From assembly GCA_029882685.1 (NCBI GenBank), contig JAOUKH010000008.1, positions 1-37,265 of the forward strand: a stretch of DNA of 37,265 nt, written 5' to 3'. This document shows positions 8,068-16,874 of the stretch, piece by piece (within the stretch, counting starts at the first letter, position 1; each line of letters starts with the position of its first letter). Made by a program: the position numbers and the translations under genes. Source of the stretch: Cyclobacteriaceae bacterium. Lineage in GTDB: Bacteria; Bacteroidota; Bacteroidia; Cytophagales; Cyclobacteriaceae. The notes under the pieces are model-generated. The model made no database searches, had not been told where the DNA came from, and saw only the letters and a list, made by a program, of their open reading frames with translations.

Positions 8068-8089
8068 CAGTTTAATGTAATTTAAACTG
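8068..8089. promoter_or_regulatory. Perfect 8-bp inverted repeat between hemF and the E1 dehydrogenase gene
   Basis: CAGTTTAA (8068-8075) and TTAAACTG (8082-8089) are exact complements around the spacer TGTAAT. The site lies in the 125-bp divergent region, 45 bp from the hemF start and 60 bp from the E1 start. Length, symmetry and location suit a dimeric repressor or activator site controlling one or both genes. Confidence 0.45.
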
Positions 8090-8148
8090 ATGACTATCCT
8101 TTTGTGTTAAAATCATTAAATTCGCATATGAAAAATAGGAACTGCTAG

Positions 8149-10242
8149 ATGACTGTTATTAAAAAGGCTACATCAAAAAAGAAAGTAAAAGAGGAAAACG
8201 ATATTTACTTAAAAGCATATCGTTTAATGCAAGTTGCTAAAAACATGGCATTAACGTATGATGAAAATAAAGAAATATGCAGTAAATATGTTCATAGTAC
8301 TTCACGTGGTCATGAAGCAATACAACTAGCAGCATCGTTTCACTTGAAACCTCATGATTATGCCGCGCTGTATTATCGTGATGAGTCCATGTTATTAGGT
8401 TTAGGAATAGAACCGTATGAGCTAATGATGCAGCTCATGGCTAAGCGAGATGATCCATTTTCTGGAGGAAGAACCTATTATAATCACCCATCATTAAAGC
8501 GTAAGGGTTTTCCAATTATTCCTCATCAAAGCTCAGCTACTGGTATGCAGGCTATTCCTGCTACTGGTATGGCACATGCTATTCATTATTTGGAGCAGCA
8601 AGGTTTAATGAATGGACGTGATAAACCAGTAGTACTTTGTAGCATTGGTGATGGAGCAGTTACAGAAGGAGAAGTGAGTGAGGCCTTTCAGATGGCCGTA
8701 CTACATCAGATGCCAATTATTTACTTAGTTCAGGATAACGATTGGGGCATTTCTGCTACTGGCAAAGAAATGAGAGCTATGGATGCATATGAGTTTGCTG
8801 GTGGATTTAAAGGGTTAGCCAGAATAAGGGTGGATGGAGCTAATTTTGTATCTTCATATGATGGGCTTCAAAGTGCATTTGAGTATGTACGTAAAAACAG
8901 AGCTCCTATTTTAGTGCATGCAAAATGTCCTTTATTAGGGCATCATACTTCGGGAGTTAGAAAAGAATGGTATAGAGGAGATGAGGATTTGGTACTTCAT
9001 TCACTAAATGATCCAATAGCTATAATTGAAGATTATTTGTTTGAGAAGGGTTATGATAAAAAAACGTTAACAAAAATAAAAAAAGAAGCAAAAGTATTTG
9101 TCCAAAAAAATTATGAAAAAGCACTAAATGCACTTGATCCTGTATTGGAGGAGTTTGATACCCATGAATTTGCTCCTACATCTATCACTGAAGAAAAGGG
9201 TAACCGTTCTCCAAAAGGGAAAGAAAAAGTAATGATGGTAGATGCTGCTTTGCATGCTGTGGATGAAATTCTTAAAAACAATTCCGAAGCACTTTTTTAT
9301 GGGCAAGATGTTGGAGGTGCTTTGGGCGGAGTATTTAGAGAAGCAGCTACATTGGCTCAAAAATATGGTGATACTCGTGTATTTAACACACCAATTCAAG
9401 AGGCGTATATAATAGGTTCTACAGCTGGGATGTCTGCTGTAGGAGTCAAGGCTATTGTTGAAATTCAATTTGCGGATTATTTATGGCCAGGTATGAATCA
9501 ATTGGTAGAAGAGCTGTCTAAGAGTTGTTATCTGTCTAAAGGTCAGTTTCCAATTCAGTCGCTTATTCGTGTACCTATTGGTGCTTATGGAGGAGGAGGG
9601 CCATATCATTCAGGGAGTGTAGAATCTACTTTACTTAATATACGTGGAATTAAAGTAGTTTATCCTTCAAATTCTGCGGATATGAAAGGCTTGATGAAAG
9701 CGGCATTTCATGATCCTAATCCTGTAGTTATGTTGGAGCATAAAGGACTATATTGGTCTAAAGTACCAGGCACTAACGATGCAAAAACAATTGAGCCTGA
9801 TGATGAGTATGTTATACCACTTGGCAAGGCGAACATAGTACAACATGCTAGCGAGGGAAAAATCAGTAATGGAGAATCTGCAGTGGTGATTACCTATGGT
9901 ATGGGCATATATTGGGCAAAATCTGCTTCAAAAAAAATCAGTGATGCTATTGAAATATTAGATTTGAGAACATTAAATCCATTAGATTGGGATGCTGTAA
10001 AAGAAGCCGTAGAGAAACATGGAAAAGCGTTAGTACTTACTGAAGAACCTCTTATGAACTCATTTGCAGAATCTTTAGCTGGTAGAATTTCGCAACACTG
10101 TTTTGAAAAATTAGATGCACCAGTTAAAGCTTTTGGAGCAGTTAATCTTCCTGCTATTCCGTTAAATATTGATCTGGAAAAACAAATGTTACCTAATGCA
10201 GATAAGGTAAAGAAAGAGATTGAAGTTCTTTTGCAATATTAG
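8149..10242 (+). CDS. Fused E1 alpha/beta subunit of a 2-oxoacid dehydrogenase (branched-chain or pyruvate type)
   Basis: Thiamine-diphosphate-dependent decarboxylase (E1) of a 2-oxoacid dehydrogenase complex. Alpha and beta subunits are joined in one 697-residue chain, a form common in Bacteroidota. The alpha half (about 1-340) has the ThDP motif GDGAVTEGEVSEAF beginning near residue 167 and ending NDWGIS. The beta half (about 365-697) has FYGQDVGGALGGVF, TPIQEAYIIGSTAGMSAVG, GAYGGGGPYHSGSVES and the transketolase C-terminal region with EILDLRTLNPLDWDAV. The sequence resembles 2-oxoisovalerate dehydrogenase, but substrate cannot be fixed. E2 and E3 genes are not nearby. The start is ATG at 8149, preceded by AGGA at 8137-8140. 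The methylmalonate-semialdehyde dehydrogenase at the far end would fit branched-chain amino acid breakdown. Confidence 0.93.
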   Translation: MTVIKKATSKKKVKEENDIYLKAYRLMQVAKNMALTYDENKEICSKYVHSTSRGHEAIQLAASFHLKPHDYAALYYRDESMLLGLGIEPYELMMQLMAKRDDPFSGGRTYYNHPSLKRKGFPIIPHQSSATGMQAIPATGMAHAIHYLEQQGLMNGRDKPVVLCSIGDGAVTEGEVSEAFQMAVLHQMPIIYLVQDNDWGISATGKEMRAMDAYEFAGGFKGLARIRVDGANFVSSYDGLQSAFEYVRKNRAPILVHAKCPLLGHHTSGVRKEWYRGDEDLVLHSLNDPIAIIEDYLFEKGYDKKTLTKIKKEAKVFVQKNYEKALNALDPVLEEFDTHEFAPTSITEEKGNRSPKGKEKVMMVDAALHAVDEILKNNSEALFYGQDVGGALGGVFREAATLAQKYGDTRVFNTPIQEAYIIGSTAGMSAVGVKAIVEIQFADYLWPGMNQLVEELSKSCYLSKGQFPIQSLIRVPIGAYGGGGPYHSGSVESTLLNIRGIKVVYPSNSADMKGLMKAAFHDPNPVVMLEHKGLYWSKVPGTNDAKTIEPDDEYVIPLGKANIVQHASEGKISNGESAVVITYGMGIYWAKSASKKISDAIEILDLRTLNPLDWDAVKEAVEKHGKALVLTEEPLMNSFAESLAGRISQHCFEKLDAPVKAFGAVNLPAIPLNIDLEKQMLPNADKVKKEIEVLLQY

Positions 10243-10321
10243 ATAGAGTTTTAGATAACATTTTTTGGTTTACTATGAATAGTAATTCATGGTTTAAAAA
10301 TCATACCATCACTGTATTAGG

Positions 10322-10335
10322 TGATTTCAGTGAAA
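10322..10335. promoter_or_regulatory. Shared 14-bp motif TGATTTCAGTGAAA, copy 1
   Basis: Contains the 11-bp palindrome TTTCA-G-TGAAA (10325-10335). The same 14 bases occur at 31471-31484, in another intergenic region. Here it lies 125 bp upstream of the S9 peptidase ATG. A shared regulatory site is possible, but two copies are thin evidence. Confidence 0.3.
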
Positions 10336-10397
10336 CTTGGCTCGTAACCTAAAAAGTGTTAGTTTCATCAATAATAAAACAACAAATATGTTAACTA

Positions 10398-10405
10398 TAA
10401 ATTTG
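10398..10405 (+). promoter_or_regulatory. Candidate Bacteroidota -7 element for the S9 peptidase
   Basis: TAAATTTG matches TAnnTTTG exactly, 54 bp upstream of the ATG at 10460. No convincing TTTG is present at the -33 distance, so this is a weak but well-placed candidate. Confidence 0.35.
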
Positions 10406-10459
10406 GCATTGCTAGTGGGTGTATGCTACATGAGAGATTAACTATTAATCATTATTATT

Positions 10460-12562
10460 ATGTACACGAAAACTTATACAACATTTAAAATTTTACTATT
10501 ACAACTATTAGTAGGATATGTATTTTCAGCTCAAATTTTTGCTCAAACAAATTTTACAATCGATAAAGTGATGAGCTCAGATTTCCCTACAGCTCTAATA
10601 ACATCATCTAATGGAGATTTGGCTGCTTGGGTTCAAAACAAAAATGGTGTTAGAAATATTTATATTTCGGATGGAGGTAATCCAGCAAGGAGAATAACTA
10701 AGTTTGCCAATGATGATGGACAAACTATAAGTAACTTAATTTTTAGTCCTGATAATAACAATATATTTTTTGTTAGAGGTGGAGCTCCAAATCGCTCTGG
10801 AGAAATACCAAATCCTTTGAGTTCTCCTAATAAAGCAAAAAGAGAAATTTGGAAAGTAAATCTTAAAAATGATTCTTTGAAATTAATTTCAGAAGGGTCA
10901 TCACCTTCTATTTCGCACAATGGTAATGTGTTAGCTTTTATTAACAAGAAACAAGTCTGGAAGGTTGAATTATTATCCGAAAATAAGCCAGAATTATTTT
11001 TTTCAATTAGAGGTCGTGTTAGTTCGTTAACATGGTCTCCTGATGACTCTAAATTGGGATTTGTGAGTAATAGGTCTGATCATTCTTTTATCGGCATATA
11101 TGATCTGACAACTAAGGGTATTACCTACATTGCTCCTAGTGTAGATAATGATCGCAATCCTGTTTGGTCAGCTGATAGCAGGAGAATAGGGTTTATTAGA
11201 ATTCCTACTGAATCACAAAATTTACCATTTATGCCTAAGAGAAGTGCATTACCTTGGAGCATCCATATAGGTAATGTCGAAAATGGGACTTCTACTGAAA
11301 TTTGGAAAGCTTCTCAAGGAGTAGGAAGTGCTTTTCGAAATATTTCAGCTGCAAATCAATTGTTTTGGACAAAAAATGATTTAATAGTTTTTCCTTGGGA
11401 AGGTGATGGATGGACAAATCTATACTCAATAAAATCAGATGGGTCATCAATAAAACTACTTTCATCAGGAAAATCAGAGGTTCAGTTTGTTAGCATATCT
11501 AAGGATAAAAAATCGATTTTATATTCTTCCAACCAGGGAGATATTGATCGACAGCATATTTGGAAAACTAATCTTCTGAATGGTAAAACGGAGCAAATAA
11601 GTCATGGTGAAGGCATAGAGTGGTCACCTCAACTTTCTGCTTCTAACAATAAGTTATTCATTCTTGCATCTGGATCTAAAACCCCTGCTTTTCCAGCTAT
11701 ACTTGAAAATGGAAATATTAAATCACTTATTCCAAAATCAGATATTACTGATTTTTTCGAGAATAATCTTGTGAAACCAGAACAAGTTATTTTTGCAGCA
11801 GCAGATGGAATGCAAATTCACGGACAACTTTTTCTGCCACCGAAAATGCAAAAAGGAAAAAAATACCCTGCGGTTCTCTTTTTTCATGGTGGTTCACGCA
11901 GACAAATGCTTCTTGGTTTTCATCATAGAGGGTATTATCATAATGCATATGCATTTAATCAGTATTTGGCAAATCAAGGATATATTGTTTTATCAGTAAA
12001 TTATCGAAGTGGTATAGGATATGGAATGGCTTTTAGGGAAGCTTTGAATTATGGAGCAAGAGGAGCAAGTGAGTTTCAGGATGTTCAGGGAGCAGGTCTT
12101 TATCTTAGAAATCGTGCCGATGTAGATGCAAGTCGTATTGGATTATGGGGAGGGTCATACGGTGGATTTCTAACTGCAATGGGGCTGGCTAAAGCATCCA
12201 ATCTTTTTGCTGCTGGGGTTGATCTTCATGGTGTTCATGACTGGAATCTTGTTATTAAAAATTTTAGATCTAACTATGACCCACTTAAGAACCAAGAGGC
12301 TGCTAAATTAGCTTTTAATTCTTCTCCTATTGCATATGTAAAGGATTGGAAATCTCCAGTATTATTAATACATGGAGATGATGATAGAAATGTGCCATTC
12401 AATGAGACCGTGAGTATTGTTGAGGCATTAAGAAGAAATAATGTGTATTTCGAACAATTGGTATTTCCAGATGAAGTACATGGTTTTTTACTACATTCTA
12501 ATTGGATAAAAGCTTATAAAGCTAGTTTTGATTTTTTCGAAAGAAAGTTAAAGCATAAATAG
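10460..12562 (+). CDS. Exported S9-family (prolyl oligopeptidase-like) serine peptidase
   Basis: A 700-residue secreted peptidase of the acylaminoacyl-peptidase/dipeptidyl-peptidase group. A signal peptide spans about residues 1-29 (ending IFAQT). The N-terminal beta-propeller (about 35-430) contains TolB/WD40-like strands such as GDLAAWVQNKNGVRNIY, SSLTWSPDDSKLGFVSNRSD and DRNPVWSADSRRIGFIR. The C-terminal alpha/beta-hydrolase domain (about 440-700) holds Ser566 in GLWGGSYGGF, Asp642 in HGDDDRNVP and His674 in PDEVHGF, a complete triad. There is no type IX secretion C-terminal domain, so a periplasmic location is likely. It is a stand-alone gene with 217 bp before and 276 bp after it. A role in peptide scavenging is the usual inference. 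Confidence 0.93.
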   Translation: MYTKTYTTFKILLLQLLVGYVFSAQIFAQTNFTIDKVMSSDFPTALITSSNGDLAAWVQNKNGVRNIYISDGGNPARRITKFANDDGQTISNLIFSPDNNNIFFVRGGAPNRSGEIPNPLSSPNKAKREIWKVNLKNDSLKLISEGSSPSISHNGNVLAFINKKQVWKVELLSENKPELFFSIRGRVSSLTWSPDDSKLGFVSNRSDHSFIGIYDLTTKGITYIAPSVDNDRNPVWSADSRRIGFIRIPTESQNLPFMPKRSALPWSIHIGNVENGTSTEIWKASQGVGSAFRNISAANQLFWTKNDLIVFPWEGDGWTNLYSIKSDGSSIKLLSSGKSEVQFVSISKDKKSILYSSNQGDIDRQHIWKTNLLNGKTEQISHGEGIEWSPQLSASNNKLFILASGSKTPAFPAILENGNIKSLIPKSDITDFFENNLVKPEQVIFAAADGMQIHGQLFLPPKMQKGKKYPAVLFFHGGSRRQMLLGFHHRGYYHNAYAFNQYLANQGYIVLSVNYRSGIGYGMAFREALNYGARGASEFQDVQGAGLYLRNRADVDASRIGLWGGSYGGFLTAMGLAKASNLFAAGVDLHGVHDWNLVIKNFRSNYDPLKNQEAAKLAFNSSPIAYVKDWKSPVLLIHGDDDRNVPFNETVSIVEALRRNNVYFEQLVFPDEVHGFLLHSNWIKAYKASFDFFERKLKHK

Positions 12563-12737
12563 TGGTGATAAGCGAAAAATCTATAAACCCTATACAGAGC
12601 ACTTAACATAAAGAGTGTTTTATATGAAATTACAGATGATAATGAAATATCTATAATTTTATATCTAGGACTCAAGTCGATGAAGAAATGTGTATTTTGA
12701 TAGATTAGTATTTAAGATAGAAGAATATGATTTTTAC

Positions 12738-12758
12738 TACCTATTTTTAGGTATTTTT
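12738..12758 (+). terminator. Hairpin TACCTA-TTTT-TAGGTA followed by T5: weak terminator or operator
   Basis: A perfect 6-bp stem with a TTTT loop (12738-12753) is followed by TTTTT (12754-12758). This resembles a weak intrinsic terminator 175 bp after the S9 peptidase stop. The stem has only two G-C pairs. The same bases also form TACCT-N6-AGGTA, matching the core of the inverted repeat at 4000-4019, and lie about 85 bp upstream of the CHAT operon, so an operator is the competing reading. Confidence 0.3.
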
Positions 12759-12838
12759 CACATGATGTTCTACTTAAATATTGTGGTATGCTAGATTTTA
12801 CTTATTTTAAAGTTTACATATAATCACAATGCTTTTAA

Positions 12839-15800
12839 ATGAAAAAAATAGCTCTAATATTTTTACTAATTACTAGCACTTCTTTATTAGTTATAGCTCA
12901 AAACGATTGGGTAAATCAATACAACCAAGCTCAGGAAGCATATAATGCAAATGAATTAGAAAGTGCGTCTTCTATTGGCAAAAAATGTCTAGAAACGTAT
13001 ATGCAGCAAAGTGGTGAGATAGGATCGAATTATCGTAGTATTCTTAGGCTGCTTTCAACCATATCTTTTGAACTTTCACATTTCGAAGAAGGGATTGATT
13101 ATGCTGAAAAGGAAATATCAGTATTAGAACAAATGGCTTCGCCTAAGGACATAACTTATGCAGGAGCGTTATACAATTTAGGTTTGTTGTACCAGCAAGA
13201 GGGAAATTATGATAAGGCATTCGAGAATTTAGAAAAGACATTAGATATATATAAACTATACTATTCTTTAGGAAATGAGGAGATGATTAACTGCCAGTGG
13301 AAATTGGCAACGGTACAGTTTATTCAAGGGAATAATTTAGTATCAGAACAACTTTTTAAGGAAGCTTTTGATGCTTATGGAAATCCTGAGGAGATAACAA
13401 TGGATTATTTGGAAGCATGTTATTACTATGGAAATTTACTTATGGAATCGGGTAATAACGAAGGTGCGATTGCTTATTTAAGCAGGGTGAAAACAATTTA
13501 TGAAGATTCTGGCTATGAAGATTCCGAAGAATATTTAAATGTAATTTCTAGCATGGCCAATGCATATCGTAAAGTTAATAAATCAGAAGCTGAATCATTA
13601 TTTGTATTGGCTACTAAAAAATATGAGTTATCTGGAAATACTACTTCAAATGAATACACCAATCTAGTAAATAATAGGGCAGTAAACCTTCAGGAATTAG
13701 GTAAAGCTCAAGAAGCAGAATTGCTATTGAGTAGTATTGGTAAAGGTGAATTAAATCAATCGGGACAGGATATATCCTCATTAAATAACCTGGCTGCTTT
13801 AAGTCAACAGCGAGGAGATAATAAGAAAGCAGAAGAATTGTATAAGCAGGCCATGGAGGCTATAGGAAATGATAACTCATATGAGTATGCAGAAGTGTTG
13901 GAAAACTTAGCTATTCTATACTCAACAACGGATCGATTGAATGATGCAAATGAGTACTTATTAAAATCGAATAAAATCATTGTGTCAATTTATGGTGATG
14001 AACATGAACGTTATGCTTCAACTTTAAGAAAGCAAGCACTTGTTGAGCGACAACTCCATAATTATGATAAATCGGAAGAGCACTATAAACGTGCATATGA
14101 AATAACTTCTAAAGTAAATAGTGGTTCACTATTATCACTTCAATGTGCCAATGGTTTGGCAGTACTTTATAAAGAGTTGGGTAGGTATAATGAAGCAGAT
14201 GAATTATTCACAACCACGGTTGAAAAGTCTAAAAATTTAGAACATGGGAACAGTAAATTTTATGCATTGATACTAAATAATCAGGCTGCTTTAAAAGAGA
14301 TAAAGGGTGAGCATTTTCAGGCTCGAAATCTTCTACAGGAGTCACTTAAGGTAAGTGAATCTATAGGGAATTTAGCTAGTAGTACTTACTTAGGTACTCT
14401 GGAAAACCTTTCAACGATATATATTGAATTGGGTGAATATGAAAATGCCAGGCTTATTCTGGAAAAATCGAAAAGTATTATTGAAGAGAAGCATGGGAAG
14501 AAGTCTCCTTCTTATGCTGCTAATATTTTAAACTTTGGCAGGTTGGAACAAGCTATGGGAGAGTACCCAATAGCTGAACCACATTTTAAAGAAGCAATGG
14601 AGTTATCTAGACAAAATTTTGGTAATCAACATCCTGAATATGCTAGATCATTAAATGCAATGGCATTGTTTTATCAGCTTTTAGGAAATATTGTAGATGC
14701 AGAACCACTTTTACTAGAATGTGCCTCCATATATGAAAATACTTATGGTAAAATGCACCCAGAATACATTACCACTATTGAAAATTTATCTTCTTTATAT
14801 CAGATGAAGGGTGAAAATGATAAAGCTATGCCCTTACTTCAGGAAGCACTTAAGATGGACGCATTAGTATATGGTGATGATCACCCTGTTTTTGCTACTA
14901 CATTGCATAATTTGGCTTCTCTATATCAAACACTCGATAGATTTTCAGAAGCTGAACCGTTGTTTGTTAATGCATTGCAAATTGATGAACGTGTACACGG
15001 AAAACAACATCGTTCTTATGCAAATACCCTTTATAATTTAGGAACTCTTTATCAGGATTTGGAAAAATACAAAGAGGCTGAAGGTGCTTATAAAGAAGCA
15101 CTAGAAATTAGAAAAGTTTTACTGGGAGAAAATCACCCTGATTACGCTTATTCATTGTATGGATTAGCTTCTTTATATCATGGAACACGAAGATTTGATG
15201 AGGCATATACTTATTACATACAGGTAATAGAAAAATATATGGAGCAGATTGATGAATATTTTCCCTCTATGAGTGAAAAAGAAAAAAGTGCCTTTTATAG
15301 TAAAATAAAACCTGTGTTTGATGCTTTTTATGACTTCTGTATTGAATATCATTTTTTTGAAGGACGTCCATCTAATCAATCACCTATAGCAGAAATGTAC
15401 AATTTGCAACTTTCTACAAAAGCACTGTTATTAAATGCTAGTAATAAAGTTCGTAATAGAATACTAGCAAGTGGTGACCAAAATTTAATTAATAATTATA
15501 GGGGCTGGTTGGATATGAAGGAAAAATTAGTGAAGTATTTAAATTATACACAAGACGAACTAGCTAATCATGATATTCATATTGATGAAATTAAATTTGA
15601 GGCTAATGAATTAGAGAAAAAGTTATCTACACAATCATATTTATTTGCTAAACAATTTGAAAAACGTAGAGATAGCTGGGAAGATGTAAAAAACTATTTG
15701 AAAGAAAATGAGGCTGCTATAGAAATCATTAGAGTAAATAAAAAATTTATTGCTGACTCAATATTATATGTAGGGTTAATTGTGACTAAGAATTCGGACA

Positions 15801-16864
15801 ATGAACCTGATTTAATAATGCTTAAAGAGGGAAATCATCTAGAAAATCGTTTGTTTAATTATTATCGTAATGCAATAAAATTTTCAGTCGGTAATGAAAT
15901 TTCGTACAATAATTATTGGAAAGATATTAATGCCAAACTAAAAGGAGTTAAACGTGTATATCTTTCTGCTGATGGAATCTACAATAAGATCAATATTAAT
16001 ACTTTATGGGATCCTAGCACAGAACTATCGGTAATTGATGAACTTGAAATAAGGTTTGTAAGTAACACTCGAGAGTTACTTGAAAGTTCTATTAGTAGTC
16101 AAAAAGTTGTGAATAATGCAGAAATATTTGGTTTTCCTGATTTCAATGTAGGTGTAGATTTTGAATCAATAGCTAAAAATTCTCTGAGCAGAACTACTGG
16201 TTATGGTTTTAAAAAAGGTATTTCCCCATTGCCAGGTACAAAGGTTGAGGTGGAGAATATAGAAAAAATGTTGATCGATAATAATTGGACTAATAATGTC
16301 AATACAGCATTAGATGCGCATGAAGAAAAATTTAAAAGTATCAATAGCCCAAGATTACTTCATATTGCTTCTCATGGATTTTTCATGAACGATATTTCGT
16401 TTGATGATCGAGCTCAATCCTTTGAAATAAATCATAATGATTTAAATACAAATCCATTATTACGCTCTGGTGTATTATTAACTGGAAGTGCAAAAGCTAT
16501 TATTTTGAATGAAAGAGGTACTGGGGAAGATGGAATTTTAACTGCTTATGAAGCAATGAACTTAAATCTAGATAATACAGAATTAGTAGTATTGTCAGCT
16601 TGTGAAACTGGTTTAGGAGAAGTAAGAAATGGAGAAGGAGTATATGGTTTACAGCGCTCATTTATCGTTGCAGGAGCTAAAAATGTAATAATGAGTTTGT
16701 GGAAAGTAAACGATGTGACCACACAGGAGTTAATGTCAGGATTTTATTCTAGATGGTTAGATGGAATGGATAAATTCGAAGCTTTTAAGCTAGCTCAATT
16801 AGAAATAAAGGATAAATACAATGATCCCTATCATTGGGGAGCTTTTGTACTACTAGGTAAATAA
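12839..16864 (+). CDS. Exported TPR-CHAT protein, putative caspase-like protease
   Basis: A 1341-residue protein. Residues 1-20 are a signal peptide (MKKIALIFLL ... VIAQ). A long tetratricopeptide array (about 25-800) follows; its later units have the 42-residue kinesin-light-chain spacing with HPEYARSLNAMALFYQ, HPEYITTIENLSSLYQ, HPVFATTLHNLASLYQ and HPDYAYSLYGLASLYH. A helical linker precedes the CHAT domain (about 1010-1341; YLSADGIYNKININTL near 1040), which is related to caspases and separase. The predicted dyad is intact: His1179 in HIASHGFF and Cys1255 in VVLSACETGLGE. GAKNVIMSLWKVND and DPYHWGAFVLLG close the domain. Many studied TPR-CHAT proteins are cytoplasmic; this one is exported. 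It leads a three-gene operon, 10 bp before the OmpA gene. Protease activity and targets are inferred. Confidence 0.93.
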   Translation: MKKIALIFLLITSTSLLVIAQNDWVNQYNQAQEAYNANELESASSIGKKCLETYMQQSGEIGSNYRSILRLLSTISFELSHFEEGIDYAEKEISVLEQMASPKDITYAGALYNLGLLYQQEGNYDKAFENLEKTLDIYKLYYSLGNEEMINCQWKLATVQFIQGNNLVSEQLFKEAFDAYGNPEEITMDYLEACYYYGNLLMESGNNEGAIAYLSRVKTIYEDSGYEDSEEYLNVISSMANAYRKVNKSEAESLFVLATKKYELSGNTTSNEYTNLVNNRAVNLQELGKAQEAELLLSSIGKGELNQSGQDISSLNNLAALSQQRGDNKKAEELYKQAMEAIGNDNSYEYAEVLENLAILYSTTDRLNDANEYLLKSNKIIVSIYGDEHERYASTLRKQALVERQLHNYDKSEEHYKRAYEITSKVNSGSLLSLQCANGLAVLYKELGRYNEADELFTTTVEKSKNLEHGNSKFYALILNNQAALKEIKGEHFQARNLLQESLKVSESIGNLASSTYLGTLENLSTIYIELGEYENARLILEKSKSIIEEKHGKKSPSYAANILNFGRLEQAMGEYPIAEPHFKEAMELSRQNFGNQHPEYARSLNAMALFYQLLGNIVDAEPLLLECASIYENTYGKMHPEYITTIENLSSLYQMKGENDKAMPLLQEALKMDALVYGDDHPVFATTLHNLASLYQTLDRFSEAEPLFVNALQIDERVHGKQHRSYANTLYNLGTLYQDLEKYKEAEGAYKEALEIRKVLLGENHPDYAYSLYGLASLYHGTRRFDEAYTYYIQVIEKYMEQIDEYFPSMSEKEKSAFYSKIKPVFDAFYDFCIEYHFFEGRPSNQSPIAEMYNLQLSTKALLLNASNKVRNRILASGDQNLINNYRGWLDMKEKLVKYLNYTQDELANHDIHIDEIKFEANELEKKLSTQSYLFAKQFEKRRDSWEDVKNYLKENEAAIEIIRVNKKFIADSILYVGLIVTKNSDNEPDLIMLKEGNHLENRLFNYYRNAIKFSVGNEISYNNYWKDINAKLKGVKRVYLSADGIYNKININTLWDPSTELSVIDELEIRFVSNTRELLESSISSQKVVNNAEIFGFPDFNVGVDFESIAKNSLSRTTGYGFKKGISPLPGTKVEVENIEKMLIDNNWTNNVNTALDAHEEKFKSINSPRLLHIASHGFFMNDISFDDRAQSFEINHNDLNTNPLLRSGVLLTGSAKAIILNERGTGEDGILTAYEAMNLNLDNTELVVLSACETGLGEVRNGEGVYGLQRSFIVAGAKNVIMSLWKVNDVTTQELMSGFYSRWLDGMDKFEAFKLAQLEIKDKYNDPYHWGAFVLLGK

Positions 16865-16874
16865 AAGTATATCG

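Noticed and set aside
9124-9468. 114-residue open frame on the minus strand
   Set aside because: It lies wholly inside the E1 dehydrogenase gene, whose protein is clearly conserved across this stretch; the antisense product is low-complexity with no motif.
10272-10293. Hairpin ACTATGAAT-AGTA-ATTCATGGT 30 bp after the E1 dehydrogenase stop, as a terminator
   Set aside because: The stem is 9 bp with one wobble pair, but it is AT-rich and followed by TTAAAAATC rather than a T-run, so it lacks the second half of an intrinsic terminator.
12839-16864. TPR-CHAT gene as part of a CRISPR type III-E (Craspase) or gasdermin-type defence system
   Set aside because: No cas genes, repeats or gasdermin-like small gene are present, and the protein has a signal peptide. 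An intracellular defence protease would not be exported.
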